Source: an uncultured Thiothrix sp. (lineage in GTDB: Bacteria; Pseudomonadota; Gammaproteobacteria; Thiotrichales; Thiotrichaceae). From it: DNA of 64,000 bases. Below, piece after piece: positions 36,953 through 47,748 of the stretch. The first letter of the stretch is position 1; every line of letters starts with the position of its first letter. Made by a program: the position numbers and the translations under genes. The stretch is taken from positions 1-64,000 of the forward strand of contig NZ_CALMZC010000023.1 in assembly GCF_937873765.1 (NCBI RefSeq). Reading direction: 5' to 3'. The notes beneath the pieces are model-generated. The model had not been told where the DNA came from and did no database searches. It saw only the letters and a program-made list of their open reading frames with translations.

Positions 36953-37900
36953 ATGCCTAAGATGAGAAAACGACTGTCCCAATGGATTTGTGTGCAGTTT
37001 TTAATATGTATGACCGGAGTGTCATTCGCCACTAACGCTCAAGCAGGTTTAAGAACCTGTGATCAAAATAGCCCAACCATCATTCGCCAAAAAGCGAGTG
37101 CCTACCAAAATCTGATCAATGCGGTTTCACTGCAATATGGGGTCAGTGCTGATCTAATTCAAGCGGTGATTACGGCCGAGACCTGCTTTCGCCCAACAGC
37201 CGTCTCCCACAAAGGAGCTTATGGTTTAATGCAGTTGATGCCTGCAACGGCACGCCGGTTTGGGGCGACTGATAAAAGTGTGACACACAACGTGCATGCT
37301 GGGACACGGTATTTGCGTTGGTTATTAGATCGTTATGACGGCAGTATTTATCATGCAGTAGCCGCCTATAATTCGGGTGAGGGCACGGTAGATCGGCATG
37401 GTTGGAATGTACCTTACCAAGAAACGCGCCGTTATTTAGTGCAAGTCTTAAATGCTTATCGCAAATTATCGAATAGGAATAGCCAAGTCCTATTTGCTCC
37501 CAATGTAGCCGCCGCAGCTCAGTTTCAACGCGCAAGTTTAGTTGAAGATCAATTATATCCCCAGCAACTTGAATCTGACGCAGTGGAACCCGTGATTACG
37601 GGCAAGCGTTTGCGATCGAGTAAGATCGAGCGTGTCTTGACTCCGAAAACTGCCGAAAAGCGTCTTCTCCCCAGATGTAAGTCAGCTTCCAAAAAGCTCA
37701 AAAAATCAACTTCTTACAAAGATAAAAAAGGTATTCGCACTTTCTTCTACACCGTTAAAGATAATGACTCTATTGACCGCATCAGTAGAGTGACTGGCTC
37801 CTCAAAAATCATGATCAAGCGTTACAATGATATGGAAAGCAAGCGTACAATCATTAAGCCTGAGCAGGTACTTAAGGTTTCTGAATGCAGCTTAGAGTGA
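36953..37900 (+). CDS. Lytic transglycosylase with C-terminal LysM-like domain
   Basis: A 315-residue secreted murein hydrolase that cleaves the glycan with 1,6-anhydro product formation. The signal peptide is hydrophobic near residues 10-27 with cleavage near NAQA. The SLT domain has AVITAETCFRPTAVS (catalytic Glu), GAYGLMQLMPATA, AGTRYLRWLLDRY and AVAAYNSGEG. After a basic linker, a LysM-like end reads YTVKDNDSIDRISRVTGSS to IIKPEQVLKV. An alternative start is the ATG at 36962. It stands alone, convergent with ettA. Confidence 0.93.
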   Translation: MPKMRKRLSQWICVQFLICMTGVSFATNAQAGLRTCDQNSPTIIRQKASAYQNLINAVSLQYGVSADLIQAVITAETCFRPTAVSHKGAYGLMQLMPATARRFGATDKSVTHNVHAGTRYLRWLLDRYDGSIYHAVAAYNSGEGTVDRHGWNVPYQETRRYLVQVLNAYRKLSNRNSQVLFAPNVAAAAQFQRASLVEDQLYPQQLESDAVEPVITGKRLRSSKIERVLTPKTAEKRLLPRCKSASKKLKKSTSYKDKKGIRTFFYTVKDNDSIDRISRVTGSSKIMIKRYNDMESKRTIIKPEQVLKVSECSLE

Positions 37901-37918
37901 ATCGATTTAAATAAAAAA

Positions 37919-37939
37919 GCCCTCAGATGAGGGCTTTTT
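37919..37939. terminator. Bidirectional terminator between lytic transglycosylase and ettA
   Basis: GCCCTC, a 4-base loop and GAGGGC are followed by a T-run on the + strand and preceded by an A-run, so the hairpin can terminate both convergent transcripts, including the end of the polysaccharide-ettA operon. Confidence 0.88.
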
Positions 37940-37961
37940 AGTAGGTCTTCAGTGAATAAGT

Positions 37962-39629
37962 TTAAGCCGTTTTGAGGCGCTTATACTTGATCCGCTGTGG
38001 GTTGAGTTCATTACCGTGACGACGCTTATAATCTTCTTCGTAATCGCTATAGTTGCCTTCAAACCAATTCACTTGCGAATCACCTTCAAAGGCTAAAATA
38101 TGGGTAGCAATCCGGTCGAGGAACCAACGATCATGCGAGATCACCACTGCACAGCCGGGGAAGTTGAGTAAAGCCTCTTCCAAAGCGCGTAAGGTTTCCA
38201 CGTCTAGATCATTGGTCGGCTCGTCGAGTAGTAGTAAGTTGCCACCGGATTTCAATAGTTTAGCTAAATGCACACGGTTGCGTTCACCACCTGATAAATC
38301 ACCAATCCGTTTTTGTTGCCCTTCACCTTTGAAATTGAAGCGGCCAATATAGGCACGGGATTGCAAGGTATAGCCATTGACATTCATCAGGTCATGGCCG
38401 TCGGCAATTTCTTGAAAAACGGTTTTATTCGCATCCAAAGCATCGCGGGATTGATCGACATAAGCGATTTTAACGGTATCGCCCACACGGAACTCACCAC
38501 TATCCGCTTGCTCTTGCCCAGTAATTAAGCGGAATAGGGTCGTTTTACCTGCACCATTCGGGCCAATCACACCAACGATGCCACCTTTCGGCAAGTTAAA
38601 GCTCAAATTGTCATATAAAACCCGATCACCAAAGGCTTTACTGATGTTATTGGCTTCAATCACCAAATCGCCTAAGCGTGGGCCAGGGGCAATATAGATT
38701 TCATTGGTTTCAGCACGTTTTTGATAATCACTCGAAGACAATTCCTCAAAGCGCTGCATCCGTGCCTTGCTCTTAGCTTGGCGGCCTTTAGGGTTAGAAC
38801 GTACCCATTCCAATTCTTCCTTCATGGCTTTTAAGCGACCTTGTTCGGCTTTCTTTTCTTGAGTTAATCGCCGCTCTTTCTGATCCAACCAAGAAGAGTA
38901 ATTGCCTTCCCAAGGAATACCTTGTCCACGGTCTAATTCTAGAATCCAACCCGCCACATTATCCAAAAAGTAACGATCATGCGTTACCGCTACCACAGTA
39001 CCCGGAAATTCTTGTAAGAAGCGCTCTAACCAAGCCACGGACTCCGCATCCAAATGGTTAGTAGGTTCGTCGAGAATCAACATATCGGGTGAGGAAAGTA
39101 ATAAACGACACAGCGCAACCCGCCGCTTTTCCCCACCCGATAGCGTAGAAACATCTGCATCCCAAGGGGGTAAGCGCAAAGCATCAGCAGCCACTTCTAA
39201 AGTATGCTCAAGATTACTTATATCGGCCGCTTGCAGAATATTTTCTAAACGTGCTTGCTCAGCCGCGAGCGCATCAAAATCAGCATCAGGCTCGGCATAA
39301 GCCGCATACACAGCATCTAGCTTCTCCTGTGCCTCCTTAATCACTTTTAAGCCCTCTTCCACATTACCGCGTACATCCTTGTTAGGATTTAGTTGCGGTT
39401 CTTGTGGCAGATAACCAATATTAATCCCCGGTTGTGGACGTGCTTCCCCTACGATCTCTTGATCTACTCCTGCCATAATCCGTAGCAGTGTCGATTTACC
39501 CGCACCGTTGTAACCTAGCACGCCGATCTTTGCACCCGGGAAAAAATTGAGATAAATATCTTTTAAAATAAAACGGTTCGGCGGCACCACCTTGCCGACA
39601 CCGTTCATGGTGTAGATGTATTGAGCCAT
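37962..39629 (-). CDS. ettA: Energy-dependent translational throttle protein EttA (ABC-F)
   Basis: A 555-residue ABC-F ATPase that binds the ribosomal E site and gates the first elongation step according to the ATP/ADP ratio. It has two ATPase cassettes with Walker [10 protein letters not shown] and GPNGAGKTT, signatures [13 protein letters not shown] and [13 protein letters not shown], and the linker arm between them. There are no membrane segments. Its ATG directly abuts the stop of the Wzz gene (TAAATG) and its ribosome-binding AAGGA lies inside wzz, so it is read as the last gene of the polysaccharide locus. Confidence 0.96.
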   Translation of the reverse strand: MAQYIYTMNGVGKVVPPNRFILKDIYLNFFPGAKIGVLGYNGAGKSTLLRIMAGVDQEIVGEARPQPGINIGYLPQEPQLNPNKDVRGNVEEGLKVIKEAQEKLDAVYAAYAEPDADFDALAAEQARLENILQAADISNLEHTLEVAADALRLPPWDADVSTLSGGEKRRVALCRLLLSSPDMLILDEPTNHLDAESVAWLERFLQEFPGTVVAVTHDRYFLDNVAGWILELDRGQGIPWEGNYSSWLDQKERRLTQEKKAEQGRLKAMKEELEWVRSNPKGRQAKSKARMQRFEELSSSDYQKRAETNEIYIAPGPRLGDLVIEANNISKAFGDRVLYDNLSFNLPKGGIVGVIGPNGAGKTTLFRLITGQEQADSGEFRVGDTVKIAYVDQSRDALDANKTVFQEIADGHDLMNVNGYTLQSRAYIGRFNFKGEGQQKRIGDLSGGERNRVHLAKLLKSGGNLLLLDEPTNDLDVETLRALEEALLNFPGCAVVISHDRWFLDRIATHILAFEGDSQVNWFEGNYSDYEEDYKRRHGNELNPQRIKYKRLKTA

Positions 39630-40961
39630 TTATACTTTTCCTTCTTCAAGACGGAAAGATTGCCAGAAATTGGCAATAAGTGCTGCAAGTATTCCAAGGA
39701 TCAGTCCAACAATCGTGCCGAGCAATAGAATTTTAGTACGATTAGGGCTTTCGCGTTTTTCAGGGGGATAAGCCGCTCGGTCTAAAGTTGCAACACTGAT
39801 TTGATTAGCGTCAATTTTAAATGCTTGTAAAATAGCTAATTCAGATTCTTTATCACGTAAGGTTTCAATGAAAGGGTCATTACTTTTACGTGCTTTTAAC
39901 GCGTCTACTTGTCGGTTAGTCTTTAAGAGTTCTACTTTATCCTGTAGATCACGCAATCCGGGGACAAAAGGATCATCTGAAGTGCGTTCAGTCAGTTCTT
40001 TTATTTCGGATCGAAGGGCCTTAGAACCACGTAGATAGAGTGGTTGCGGTTGTGTATTCACTTCTGTATAAAAAGCATTGCGGTCATTATTTGCTAAGAT
40101 AGTATTTTCAAGCAGATCTGCTTTTTCAGTAAGGCCTATGCTTTCAGCGATCTTAGCAGCCTCTGTAAGTTCAATAATTCTATCCATCCGCTTTATTTTA
40201 GCACTTTCGCGGAAAGTTTTGATTTGATCTTCCAGTTTTTCACGCTCAATCTTATCAATTTCTTGGAGCTTAATAATCTCATCTATGTTTTTTCGGTCAG
40301 CTTTTGCCCGTAACTCATTTATTTCACGACCTAATTGTGCCTTCTTAAAGTTAACTTGTTCAATGATATCACGAATAGATTCTTGTTTAGTAGTAGAAAG
40401 AACTAAGTTGGTAGTTTGATTAAGAATATCAGCTATTAGTTTTGGATCACTACCCTTTAAGGTAAGATTAATAGGCGCTAATATTGAGCTATCCTTTTTT
40501 GTAGTTATTTTTTCAACCGTGAAATTTTTATTAAATTGTTCAAAAAATAAATCTGCATCTGCTTGAGTACTAGCGCTTTTTTTAAATAATTTTATTATGT
40601 TCATTTTTTGAAAAATTTCGCGACGTAAATTTAATGAGTTAAGATTTTTTTCAAAATGCTCGTAAATACTTTTAACTAATTCCTGATTTATATCTAAGGT
40701 AACAGACGATTGCTCTGTTGTGGTGGGTATTTTTAGTGGAGCAACATCTCCAATGGTAGGAGGTAAAAATAAAGCTTTAGCTTTGTACATAGGTGATCCT
40801 ATAAAAGCATATAATAAAAAAATTAAGAAGATAAAAGAAAATGTAAATATTACAACCTTTTTATATTGTATGATTTTTTTTATAAAATCACGTAGTTCAA
40901 TTTCATCCTTTCTGGAAGGATTAATAAGAAAATTATTTGGGTTTTTACTCTGAAGGGACAT
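39630..40961 (-). CDS. wzz: Wzz-type polysaccharide chain-length regulator
   Basis: A 443-residue inner-membrane protein with the Wzz layout: a short cytoplasmic N-terminus, TM1 at about 37-55, a large periplasmic helical region, and TM2 at about 413-432 preceded by the Pro-rich YPPEKRESPNRTK. There is no cytoplasmic kinase domain, so it belongs to Wzy-dependent O-antigen/ECA-type systems rather than Wzc-type capsule systems. The periplasmic part contains an internal repeat (SDDPFVPGLRD and SNDPFIETLRD, about 40 residues apart). It controls modal chain length with the Wzy-like protein at 49882. Confidence 0.9.
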   Translation of the reverse strand: MSLQSKNPNNFLINPSRKDEIELRDFIKKIIQYKKVVIFTFSFIFLIFLLYAFIGSPMYKAKALFLPPTIGDVAPLKIPTTTEQSSVTLDINQELVKSIYEHFEKNLNSLNLRREIFQKMNIIKLFKKSASTQADADLFFEQFNKNFTVEKITTKKDSSILAPINLTLKGSDPKLIADILNQTTNLVLSTTKQESIRDIIEQVNFKKAQLGREINELRAKADRKNIDEIIKLQEIDKIEREKLEDQIKTFRESAKIKRMDRIIELTEAAKIAESIGLTEKADLLENTILANNDRNAFYTEVNTQPQPLYLRGSKALRSEIKELTERTSDDPFVPGLRDLQDKVELLKTNRQVDALKARKSNDPFIETLRDKESELAILQAFKIDANQISVATLDRAAYPPEKRESPNRTKILLLGTIVGLILGILAALIANFWQSFRLEEGKV

Positions 40962-40997
40962 AGATCATTAAACCAGCTTTATAAATGGGTTATGGAT

Positions 40998-42947
40998 TCA
41001 TATACGACGCAAAGGTAGTGGGGTTATGTTACTTTTGTTCAAACTTGGGTCAAGTAGTAGGTTTTCTGTTGTATAAGGGATCAATAAACCTTTAAATCCT
41101 GATACTAGTTCCTCAATAAGTTTTTGTAATACAAATAGATCATGCCTGCTACAACTAATCTCTAGCTCTTTAAGCTTTGACTCTAGAATAGACCAAGGAA
41201 GCAAAGATTCATGAGCTTTGAATATTTTAGGATGTAATGTTCTATCAGCTTGTGCATCTATTAATAACTCTTCATACAATTTTTCACCAGGTCTAAGGCC
41301 AGTGAATTTAATCTCGATGTTCCCAGTGATATTATGTTCATCTTTGACAGTATATCCTGAAAGATGAATCATTCTTCGTGCAAGATCAGTAATTTTTACA
41401 GGCTCACCCATATCTAATAAAAAAACTTCTCCACCTTTTGCTAATGCCCCTGCTTGAATAACTAATTGTGCCGCTTCTGGAATAGTCATGAAGTAGCGGA
41501 TAATATCTGGGTGAGTAACTGTCAGTGGTCCACCATCTTTAATTTGTTTGCGGAATAATGGAACTACAGAACCTGATGATCCTAAAACATTGCCAAAGCG
41601 TACCATACTGAAGATCGTGCGTGATGGTTGTTCAGCTAAAGCTTGTAATACTAACTCTGCCATGCGCTTGCTGGCACCCATTACATTGGTAGGTCTAACC
41701 GCTTTATCGGTTGAAATCAATACGAAGTGGCGTACTTGAGCATTGCGTGCTGCCAACGCAGTATAGAGTGTACCAAATGTATTATTCCGAATACCCTCTA
41801 GTGGATTAGACTCAACTAAAGGCACATGTTTGTAAGCAGCAGCATGATAAAGTGTACTTACTCGATAGTGCTGCATAATTTCTTCTAAATGAGGCTGGTT
41901 TTGAACTGAACCTAATACCGGAATAATAGCTCCTAATTCAATTTCTAATTTTTCAGAAGTAATTAGCTTTAAAAGCTCACTTTCGATATTATAAAGTGCA
42001 AACTCTGATACTTCGTATAAAATAAGCTTCTTTGGATTTATTCGTAAAATCTGGCGACATAACTCAGATCCTATAGAACCACCAGCTCCAGTGACCATGA
42101 CTGTGTGATTTTTGATACAATTAGCCAATAAATCATGGTCAGGGTCAATTTGATCTCGACCTAATAATTCGTCTACCTCAATTTCTCTTAAATCAGCAAT
42201 ATTTCTTTCGCCAGAAATAAGCTCAGACATGCTAGGAATAGTCAAAACATGAACAGGTAAAGGCTCTAATTTTTGTAAAATCTCTTTTTTACGAGCTTTA
42301 CTAGTGGAAGGCAAGGCTAGAAATACTTGTCCTACTGAAAATTTATGGATAAGCTTTGGCAGATCTGTAAGCGTATAAACTTGCAATCCTTGAATAATAG
42401 CTTTATTGATCGCTGGATTATCATCTATGTATGCAACAACTCTATATTCATGATGTCTTGCTAATGCATTAGCAAGTTGTATACCTGCATCACCCGCTCC
42501 ATAAATGACTGCATGTGTTTTTTCAGTTCGTAAATAATATCTTGTATAGACGAGTCTTATAATATAACGACTACCTCCTATTAATAGAAAAGCAGTACCC
42601 CAATAAATAGGGAAAACTGACCGAGGTATACCTTGCCAGTTCGCTAATAATGCTATTAGGGCTAGTATTAAGACAGAGAGACTTATACCTCCTAAAACTG
42701 TCATAACAGCTTGCTGACCACCTATAAATCGAATAATTGCTTTATAAAGTCCAAGTTTAGCAAAAATTGGAATAGTAATAAGTGGTGACAGAATCAGCAT
42801 CCAAACTCCATCAGCTATTTTTGGATCCCATGTACCTAGCCTAAGAGCAAAGCTAGCCCAAATAGAGAGTGGGATTAAAATCAAGTCTATTATAGTTATA
42901 ATCAGCCGCTTTTTCCAGCGTGATAAGGAGAAGAGTGTTATTATCAT
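40998..42947 (-). CDS. Membrane-bound nucleotide-sugar 4,6-dehydratase (WbpM/PglF-like)
   Basis: A 649-residue protein. Four N-terminal membrane helices (about 15-120) precede a Rossmann-like domain (IYGAGDAGIQLANAL) and a short-chain dehydrogenase domain with VTGAGGSIGSELCRQI, HAAAYKHVPLVE and ISTDKAVRPTNVMGASKRMAE. This is the long FlaA1/CapD/WbpM class that converts UDP-GlcNAc to the 4-keto-6-deoxy sugar. It overlaps the next gene upstream by 4 bp. With the adjacent PglE- and PglC-like genes it would supply and load a 4-amino-6-deoxy sugar. Confidence 0.92.
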   Translation of the reverse strand: MIITLFSLSRWKKRLIITIIDLILIPLSIWASFALRLGTWDPKIADGVWMLILSPLITIPIFAKLGLYKAIIRFIGGQQAVMTVLGGISLSVLILALIALLANWQGIPRSVFPIYWGTAFLLIGGSRYIIRLVYTRYYLRTEKTHAVIYGAGDAGIQLANALARHHEYRVVAYIDDNPAINKAIIQGLQVYTLTDLPKLIHKFSVGQVFLALPSTSKARKKEILQKLEPLPVHVLTIPSMSELISGERNIADLREIEVDELLGRDQIDPDHDLLANCIKNHTVMVTGAGGSIGSELCRQILRINPKKLILYEVSEFALYNIESELLKLITSEKLEIELGAIIPVLGSVQNQPHLEEIMQHYRVSTLYHAAAYKHVPLVESNPLEGIRNNTFGTLYTALAARNAQVRHFVLISTDKAVRPTNVMGASKRMAELVLQALAEQPSRTIFSMVRFGNVLGSSGSVVPLFRKQIKDGGPLTVTHPDIIRYFMTIPEAAQLVIQAGALAKGGEVFLLDMGEPVKITDLARRMIHLSGYTVKDEHNITGNIEIKFTGLRPGEKLYEELLIDAQADRTLHPKIFKAHESLLPWSILESKLKELEISCSRHDLFVLQKLIEELVSGFKGLLIPYTTENLLLDPSLNKSNITPLPLRRI

Positions 42948-43567
42948 AAGTTATCAGTTCTATTAAAGTCTCTATCCTTAAAAATTGATTGTAGAGTTTT
43001 CTTGATTATGAGGTAATCATCATAAATGTTGTTTTTTAGAGCATAATTCTTATAGTATTTAATCTTAATTGGTAGGATAGTCTCCCTGTAGATTTTTTCA
43101 GGATCTACTGCATGACCAAGAAGTTTATTCTCATCTCGAAATTCAATTGATGCTCTATCTGTTATACCTGGTTTTACTGAAAGTATTAAGTCGCGTACAT
43201 CTTCTGGATAGTAAGCTACATATTTAGGAACTTCAGGTCGAGGGCCGACTAAGCTCATTTTTCCTAGAAGAACATCAATTAATTGTGGAAGCTCATCAAG
43301 CTTATAATGCCTTAATAAAAAACCTGATTTTGTAATGCGATAGTCTTTGTCGATAGTAATTTGTATACCACATTTTTCTGCATCTACTATCATAGTTCGA
43401 AATTTATGAATAAGAAATGTTTTGCCGAATTGGCCTACACGCTCCTGACGGAAAAATATAGGGCCTGGTGAGTCACATTTGATCCATAATGAAATAAATA
43501 TAAATAGAGGACTTAAAAAAATTAACCCTAGTCCAGAAAAAATAATATCAAGCAACCGTTTAGTCAT
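42944..43567 (-). CDS. PglC-like initiating phosphoglycosyl transferase
   Basis: A 207-residue monotopic transferase that moves a sugar-1-phosphate from a UDP-sugar to undecaprenyl phosphate and starts the repeat unit. It has the re-entrant helix with Ser-Pro (IFLSPLFIFISLWI), KFRTM, the catalytic Asp-Glu in HYKLDELPQL and MSLVGPRPE. The size matches the minimal PglC/WcaJ catalytic domain without extra membrane helices. It overlaps the aminotransferase stop/start (1 bp at 43567) and the dehydratase by 4 bp. Confidence 0.93.
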   Translation of the reverse strand: MTKRLLDIIFSGLGLIFLSPLFIFISLWIKCDSPGPIFFRQERVGQFGKTFLIHKFRTMIVDAEKCGIQITIDKDYRITKSGFLLRHYKLDELPQLIDVLLGKMSLVGPRPEVPKYVAYYPEDVRDLILSVKPGITDRASIEFRDENKLLGHAVDPEKIYRETILPIKIKYYKNYALKNNIYDDYLIIKKTLQSIFKDRDFNRTDNL

Positions 43568-44724
43568 TAAGTAAGGATATCCCTAACTGCAGCGATCACT
43601 CTAGTTTGATCTTCAACTGTCATTTTTGTATACATAGGCAGGCTAAGAGCTTGATTATAAGTTGCTAAAGCATGAGGGAAGTCTTCTGCTTTTAGTTTAT
43701 AGGTATCGCGCCAATAAGGATGTAAATGCAGTGGGATAAAGTGGACGCTACACCCAATACCTCGCTTTATCATTTCTTCAATAAATTGATCACGTGGGAT
43801 ACTAGCCTCCAGTTTAAGGCGTAGAACGTATAAATGCCAAGCATGTATATCACCTACAAAAGCACTAGGGGGGGCTAGTAATGGCAAATCTGAAAACTCA
43901 CTGGTGTAATGCTCTGCCATTTCTTGACGTCGTTTCTGAAAGCGATTGGCCTTTTTTAACTGATGAATTCCAATAGAAGAAGCTAAATCAGTAAGGTTAT
44001 ATTTAAAACCGGGTGCTAAAACCTCGTACTGCCAAGATGGTTTATTAGAGGTATAGCGATCAAATGCATCACGACTTATACCATGCAAGCGCATGATTTT
44101 GCAGCGATTCGCTATGTCAGGATTTCGCGTTACGATCATGCCACCTTCACCTGTAGTTATGGTTTTTGTAGCGTAGAAGCTGAAAACGGTAACGTCACTT
44201 TCTAGTGAGCCAATTAGTTGACCTCGGTAGTAAGTTGGCAAAGCGTGAGCAGCATCTTCTACTACTTTAAGCTGGTATTTACGGGCAACAGTTAAAATGT
44301 TTTCCATTTCACAAGCTAAACCAGCGAAGTGAACAGGAATAATAGCTTTAGTTTTGGGCGTAATGGCAGCTTCTATTTTATTTGGGTCGATATTGAAAGT
44401 ATTTGGATCAATGTCAACAAAGACGGGATGTGCACCCAAATAGCGAATAACTTCAGCTGTAGCAGTAAATGTATAGGGTGTAGTAATGACTTCATCACCT
44501 GAGCTGATGCCAATGGCTTCGAGTGCTAGATGTAATCCTGCGGTGGCAGAGTTAACAGCAATAGCTTCGCAGTTGCCGCCGATAAATTCAGCGAAGTCAG
44601 ACTCAAAGCGTTTGGTCTTTGGGCCAGTTGTTACCCAGCCAGAACAAAGAGAATCCACGACCTCAGTTATTTCGGCTTCATCGATATCGGGAAGAGCAAA
44701 GGGAATGAATGGTTGCGCTGTCAT
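43567..44724 (-). CDS. DegT/DnrJ/EryC1 sugar aminotransferase (PglE-like)
   Basis: A 385-residue PLP enzyme. The Schiff-base Lys is in [19 protein letters not shown]; other motifs are [31 protein letters not shown] and [11 protein letters not shown]. It probably aminates the 4-keto sugar made by the membrane dehydratase two genes on, giving a UDP-4-amino-4,6-dideoxy sugar. No acetyltransferase of the PglD type is in the window, so the final sugar may keep a free amine or be acylated by an unlinked gene. Confidence 0.9.
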   Translation of the reverse strand: MTAQPFIPFALPDIDEAEITEVVDSLCSGWVTTGPKTKRFESDFAEFIGGNCEAIAVNSATAGLHLALEAIGISSGDEVITTPYTFTATAEVIRYLGAHPVFVDIDPNTFNIDPNKIEAAITPKTKAIIPVHFAGLACEMENILTVARKYQLKVVEDAAHALPTYYRGQLIGSLESDVTVFSFYATKTITTGEGGMIVTRNPDIANRCKIMRLHGISRDAFDRYTSNKPSWQYEVLAPGFKYNLTDLASSIGIHQLKKANRFQKRRQEMAEHYTSEFSDLPLLAPPSAFVGDIHAWHLYVLRLKLEASIPRDQFIEEMIKRGIGCSVHFIPLHLHPYWRDTYKLKAEDFPHALATYNQALSLPMYTKMTVEDQTRVIAAVRDILT

Positions 44725-45434
44725 TGTTTATTTACTTTTGGTTTTTCTATCCAGATTAGTACATGAGTACGTAACCAAGGGATTATGTTAAATAAATGGT
44801 ATAAATAGGGATGAATTTTGCACACACGACGGCTGATAGGTGGCGCTAATGTAATACGTTTTACAATCATCTTTCCATCAGGAAAAAGCTCGTGTACTCG
44901 TCTCACAGGCACACCACGAACATCAGGGTTGGATGGATTATTGAAAATGAAGTCATACCAAAGTATTCCTCCACCCGGTTTGACCCATTGCCACATTTTA
45001 TTTGCCAGTATTTGTTGGAAGTTATTATCTAACAATGAAGAAAAAACAACAGACTGAAACACAATATCTTGACTATTTTGAGGTATATTAGCAAGAGTAG
45101 AATCGCCAGAGTAAATTATGACATCTATAGGCAATACATGCCGTGCAGCAATCACACGTTCTTCTAATAATTCGCTTCCAGATAAGTATTCAGGATGAAA
45201 GCCAAATCGTAAGAACTCCAGTAGATTGTTACCATTACCGCAACCAATTTCTAATAAACTTTTATCATTTGTTGTTTGCCAACAAAGGTCTTTTTGAAAT
45301 AGCCTTAGCATAGAGCGTTGGCGTTCTTGTATCCCAAGGTATACTTCAGGGCGTAGCATATTGTAACGACTACCGACATCACGACGGGCATAGCGCTCAA
45401 TAACTAATTGTGTTTCAGTAGTTTGCTCAGACAT
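44721..45434 (-). CDS. SAM-dependent methyltransferase
   Basis: A 237-residue class I methyltransferase with the SAM motif [19 protein letters not shown] and [20 protein letters not shown] downstream. There is no membrane segment. It lies between the 4-amino-sugar genes and a glycosyltransferase and overlaps both by a few bases, so it probably methylates a sugar of this polysaccharide. The substrate cannot be read from the sequence. Confidence 0.85.
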   Translation of the reverse strand: MSEQTTETQLVIERYARRDVGSRYNMLRPEVYLGIQERQRSMLRLFQKDLCWQTTNDKSLLEIGCGNGNNLLEFLRFGFHPEYLSGSELLEERVIAARHVLPIDVIIYSGDSTLANIPQNSQDIVFQSVVFSSLLDNNFQQILANKMWQWVKPGGGILWYDFIFNNPSNPDVRGVPVRRVHELFPDGKMIVKRITLAPPISRRVCKIHPYLYHLFNIIPWLRTHVLIWIEKPKVNKQ

Positions 45435-46665
45435 CTTGCATGATTTTCAAGAAGTTCTTAGCTAATACGGGATATGTATGGTTTTTTAAGATGTATTTCC
45501 TTCCACGTTGTCCCATAGTTATTCTTTCAGTTGTACTTAGACCTAGTAAGTGGCGTATCCCTTGAGCAATTTTTTGAGGATTTTCTGGTGGTACTGTCAG
45601 TCCACACGCTGCCTCAGTTACGGGATCGTTGCCTGCCTGCACGGAATGTAAGACTACTCTTTCTGCCATCATGTAGTCCATCAGTTTATTAGGTGCTATA
45701 CCAAAACGATACAGTGACTGTTTACGCCAACCTATGTAGGCAATATCAAAGTATTGTAATAGTTTAGGAATTTGACTTTTCTTTACAGGATCCAAAAAAA
45801 TAATATTTTTAATTTTTTCGTGCGCAGCTCTTTGTTGCAATTCTTTTTTTTTGGAACCTTGTCCAACTAGCACAAATAAAACTTTCTCATCTTGAAATAG
45901 ATTTGCTGTATCTAGCATAGTATCCAAGGCATTAGATACGCCATGTGTTCCCGCATAACCCACAATGGATATACCTTGATTTTTAAAATTAGAAAGTAGC
46001 GTGCTGAAAGACGTTTCTAGTTCTGTTAATTTATGACTTTGCCATTCTGCTGGACTTATACCATTCGGTATGATGTGTAATTTGTGTGAAGCCATCCCTC
46101 GAGACTCCATATAGCCACGGACTTTAGGAAGCATAGATACTACTATATCAGCATGGCGATAAGCATAGTCTTCTGCTTGCTGCACCAGCATAATAAATGG
46201 ATGCCATTTAGACATTTCTCCCAGCTCCATCGGTGACAAGGGCCATAAGTCATGAACTTCAAAAATTAGTTTCGCATTAGTGAGCTTGGCAATACGACGT
46301 GCTGGCCAAATATCCATTGGATAAGTGCTGGATGCAATAACAATATCTGGCTTAAATTTATTCGCAATAGATCGGCTCTTGTGAAATAAGCGAAGAACGA
46401 ACACAGCCATATTTTTTAAACGGCCTATACTGTTACCTTTATAGGTAGGTGTTTTGAACCAAGTATATTGAATGCCATCAATAGTTTCATCTAAATGCTC
46501 TTGATTATTTAAGATAGGAGTATTGGTGCGGACGTGTGACTCCGATGAAGCAAGAATATGGACTTGATGACCTGACTGTACCCATTCCCTTGCTAAATAA
46601 TAAGGGCGGTATTCCATACCATGCTGAGGAGAACCAGCATAATGATTAATTAGAAGAATATTCAT
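45427..46665 (-). CDS. Family 4-type glycosyltransferase (WbuB-like)
   Basis: A 412-residue GT-B enzyme. The start at MNILLINHYAG overlaps the epimerase stop (ATGA) and is preferred over the Met two codons earlier. The N-terminal part YRPYYLAREWVQSGHQVHILAS and the C-terminal donor part (GYAGTHGVSNALDT, FVLVGQGSKKKEL, IAPNKLMDYMMAERVV) are typical of WbuB/WbpT-like transferases that add the second sugar to lipid-linked intermediates. Specificity is unknown. Confidence 0.88.
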   Translation of the reverse strand: MNILLINHYAGSPQHGMEYRPYYLAREWVQSGHQVHILASSESHVRTNTPILNNQEHLDETIDGIQYTWFKTPTYKGNSIGRLKNMAVFVLRLFHKSRSIANKFKPDIVIASSTYPMDIWPARRIAKLTNAKLIFEVHDLWPLSPMELGEMSKWHPFIMLVQQAEDYAYRHADIVVSMLPKVRGYMESRGMASHKLHIIPNGISPAEWQSHKLTELETSFSTLLSNFKNQGISIVGYAGTHGVSNALDTMLDTANLFQDEKVLFVLVGQGSKKKELQQRAAHEKIKNIIFLDPVKKSQIPKLLQYFDIAYIGWRKQSLYRFGIAPNKLMDYMMAERVVLHSVQAGNDPVTEAACGLTVPPENPQKIAQGIRHLLGLSTTERITMGQRGRKYILKNHTYPVLAKNFLKIMQDV

Positions 46666-47747
46666 GCACAAGCTAGGAGCTTTTTAGCGATTCGTGAACT
46701 AGTATACCCATCACCGTAAGGTTGAATGGGGGAGCCAAACGATTCTACCGCTGCCAATAATGCGTGAGTGATGTTACTCTTGTCAGTGGGTGGCACTATC
46801 TGATTCCATCCTGCATCTACCAGCTCAATCCATTCTGTTTCATCTCGGAGAGTTACACAAGGGATTTGGTAAAAAAAGGCTTCTTTCTGCACGCCACCAC
46901 TATCAGTGGCAATGACAGCTGCATGTTGTTCCAACATGACCATATCCAAATAACCAACAGGGTCTATTAACTGAACTTGGGTTCCTAATAAGGAGTTTAG
47001 CTCGGGTTGCTCTAGTAATTTTTGTGTGCGAGGGTGAACAGGCCAAATGACAGGTAGGGTATGGGATACTTCGTTTAAACTTTTTAGAATGTTTTGCAAG
47101 CGTTGTAAGTCATTAGTGTTTTCAGCACGGTGAATAGTCGTTAGAATATACTTTCCTGCTGATAGATTGAGCAATTGGAGAATAGTAGATTGTTGTTTGG
47201 CGCGCGCGCCGAAAAGTAAAGCTGCGTCGTACATCACATCACCAACATGATGACAGTGTTCTAAGGGAATACCTTCATTTGCCAGATGTTGCATCGCAGT
47301 TGCAGTAGGGGCGAAAAGCGCAGTACTGATGTGGTCGGTGACAACACGATTAATTTCCTCTGGCATTCTACGATTAAAGGATCGCAAACCTGCCTCAACG
47401 TGGGCGACAGGTATATGTAGTTTAGCCGCCGCTAAAGCACCTGCTAAGGTTGAGTTGGTATCGCCGTAGACCATTACCCAGTCAGGTTTTTCTTGGAGTA
47501 AGACGCCCTCAATACCCGCTAATTGCGCACCAGTCATCGCACCATGTAGACTTCCACCAATGCCAAGATTATAGATTGGTTTAGGAATGCACAATTCTTC
47601 AAAGAATACATTCGACATATTAGTGTCAAAGTGTTGTCCGGTGTGAAGAATGACTTCCTGTATATTCTCGTATTGGGCAAAGGCATAACTAACAGCGGCT
47701 GCTTTAATAAATTGAGGACGCGCGCCAATAATGGTAAGAATTTTCAT
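46662..47747 (-). CDS. wecB: Non-hydrolysing UDP-N-acetylglucosamine 2-epimerase family (WbpI-like)
   Basis: A 361-residue cytosolic epimerase. Signatures are MKILTIIGARPQFIKA, HTGQHFDTNM, VYGDTNSTLAGALAA, HVEAGLRSFNRRMPEE and TDSGGVQKEA. It inverts C2 of a UDP-HexNAc. Several stretches, such as FFEELCIPKP and GAMTGAQL, resemble WbpI, which acts on UDP-2,3-diacetamido-glucuronate. A WbpE-like aminotransferase of the same pathway lies at the window edge, so a UDP-ManNAc(3NAc)A route is likely. Confidence 0.93.
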   Translation of the reverse strand: MKILTIIGARPQFIKAAAVSYAFAQYENIQEVILHTGQHFDTNMSNVFFEELCIPKPIYNLGIGGSLHGAMTGAQLAGIEGVLLQEKPDWVMVYGDTNSTLAGALAAAKLHIPVAHVEAGLRSFNRRMPEEINRVVTDHISTALFAPTATAMQHLANEGIPLEHCHHVGDVMYDAALLFGARAKQQSTILQLLNLSAGKYILTTIHRAENTNDLQRLQNILKSLNEVSHTLPVIWPVHPRTQKLLEQPELNSLLGTQVQLIDPVGYLDMVMLEQHAAVIATDSGGVQKEAFFYQIPCVTLRDETEWIELVDAGWNQIVPPTDKSNITHALLAAVESFGSPIQPYGDGYTSSRIAKKLLACA

Positions 47748-47748
47748 A

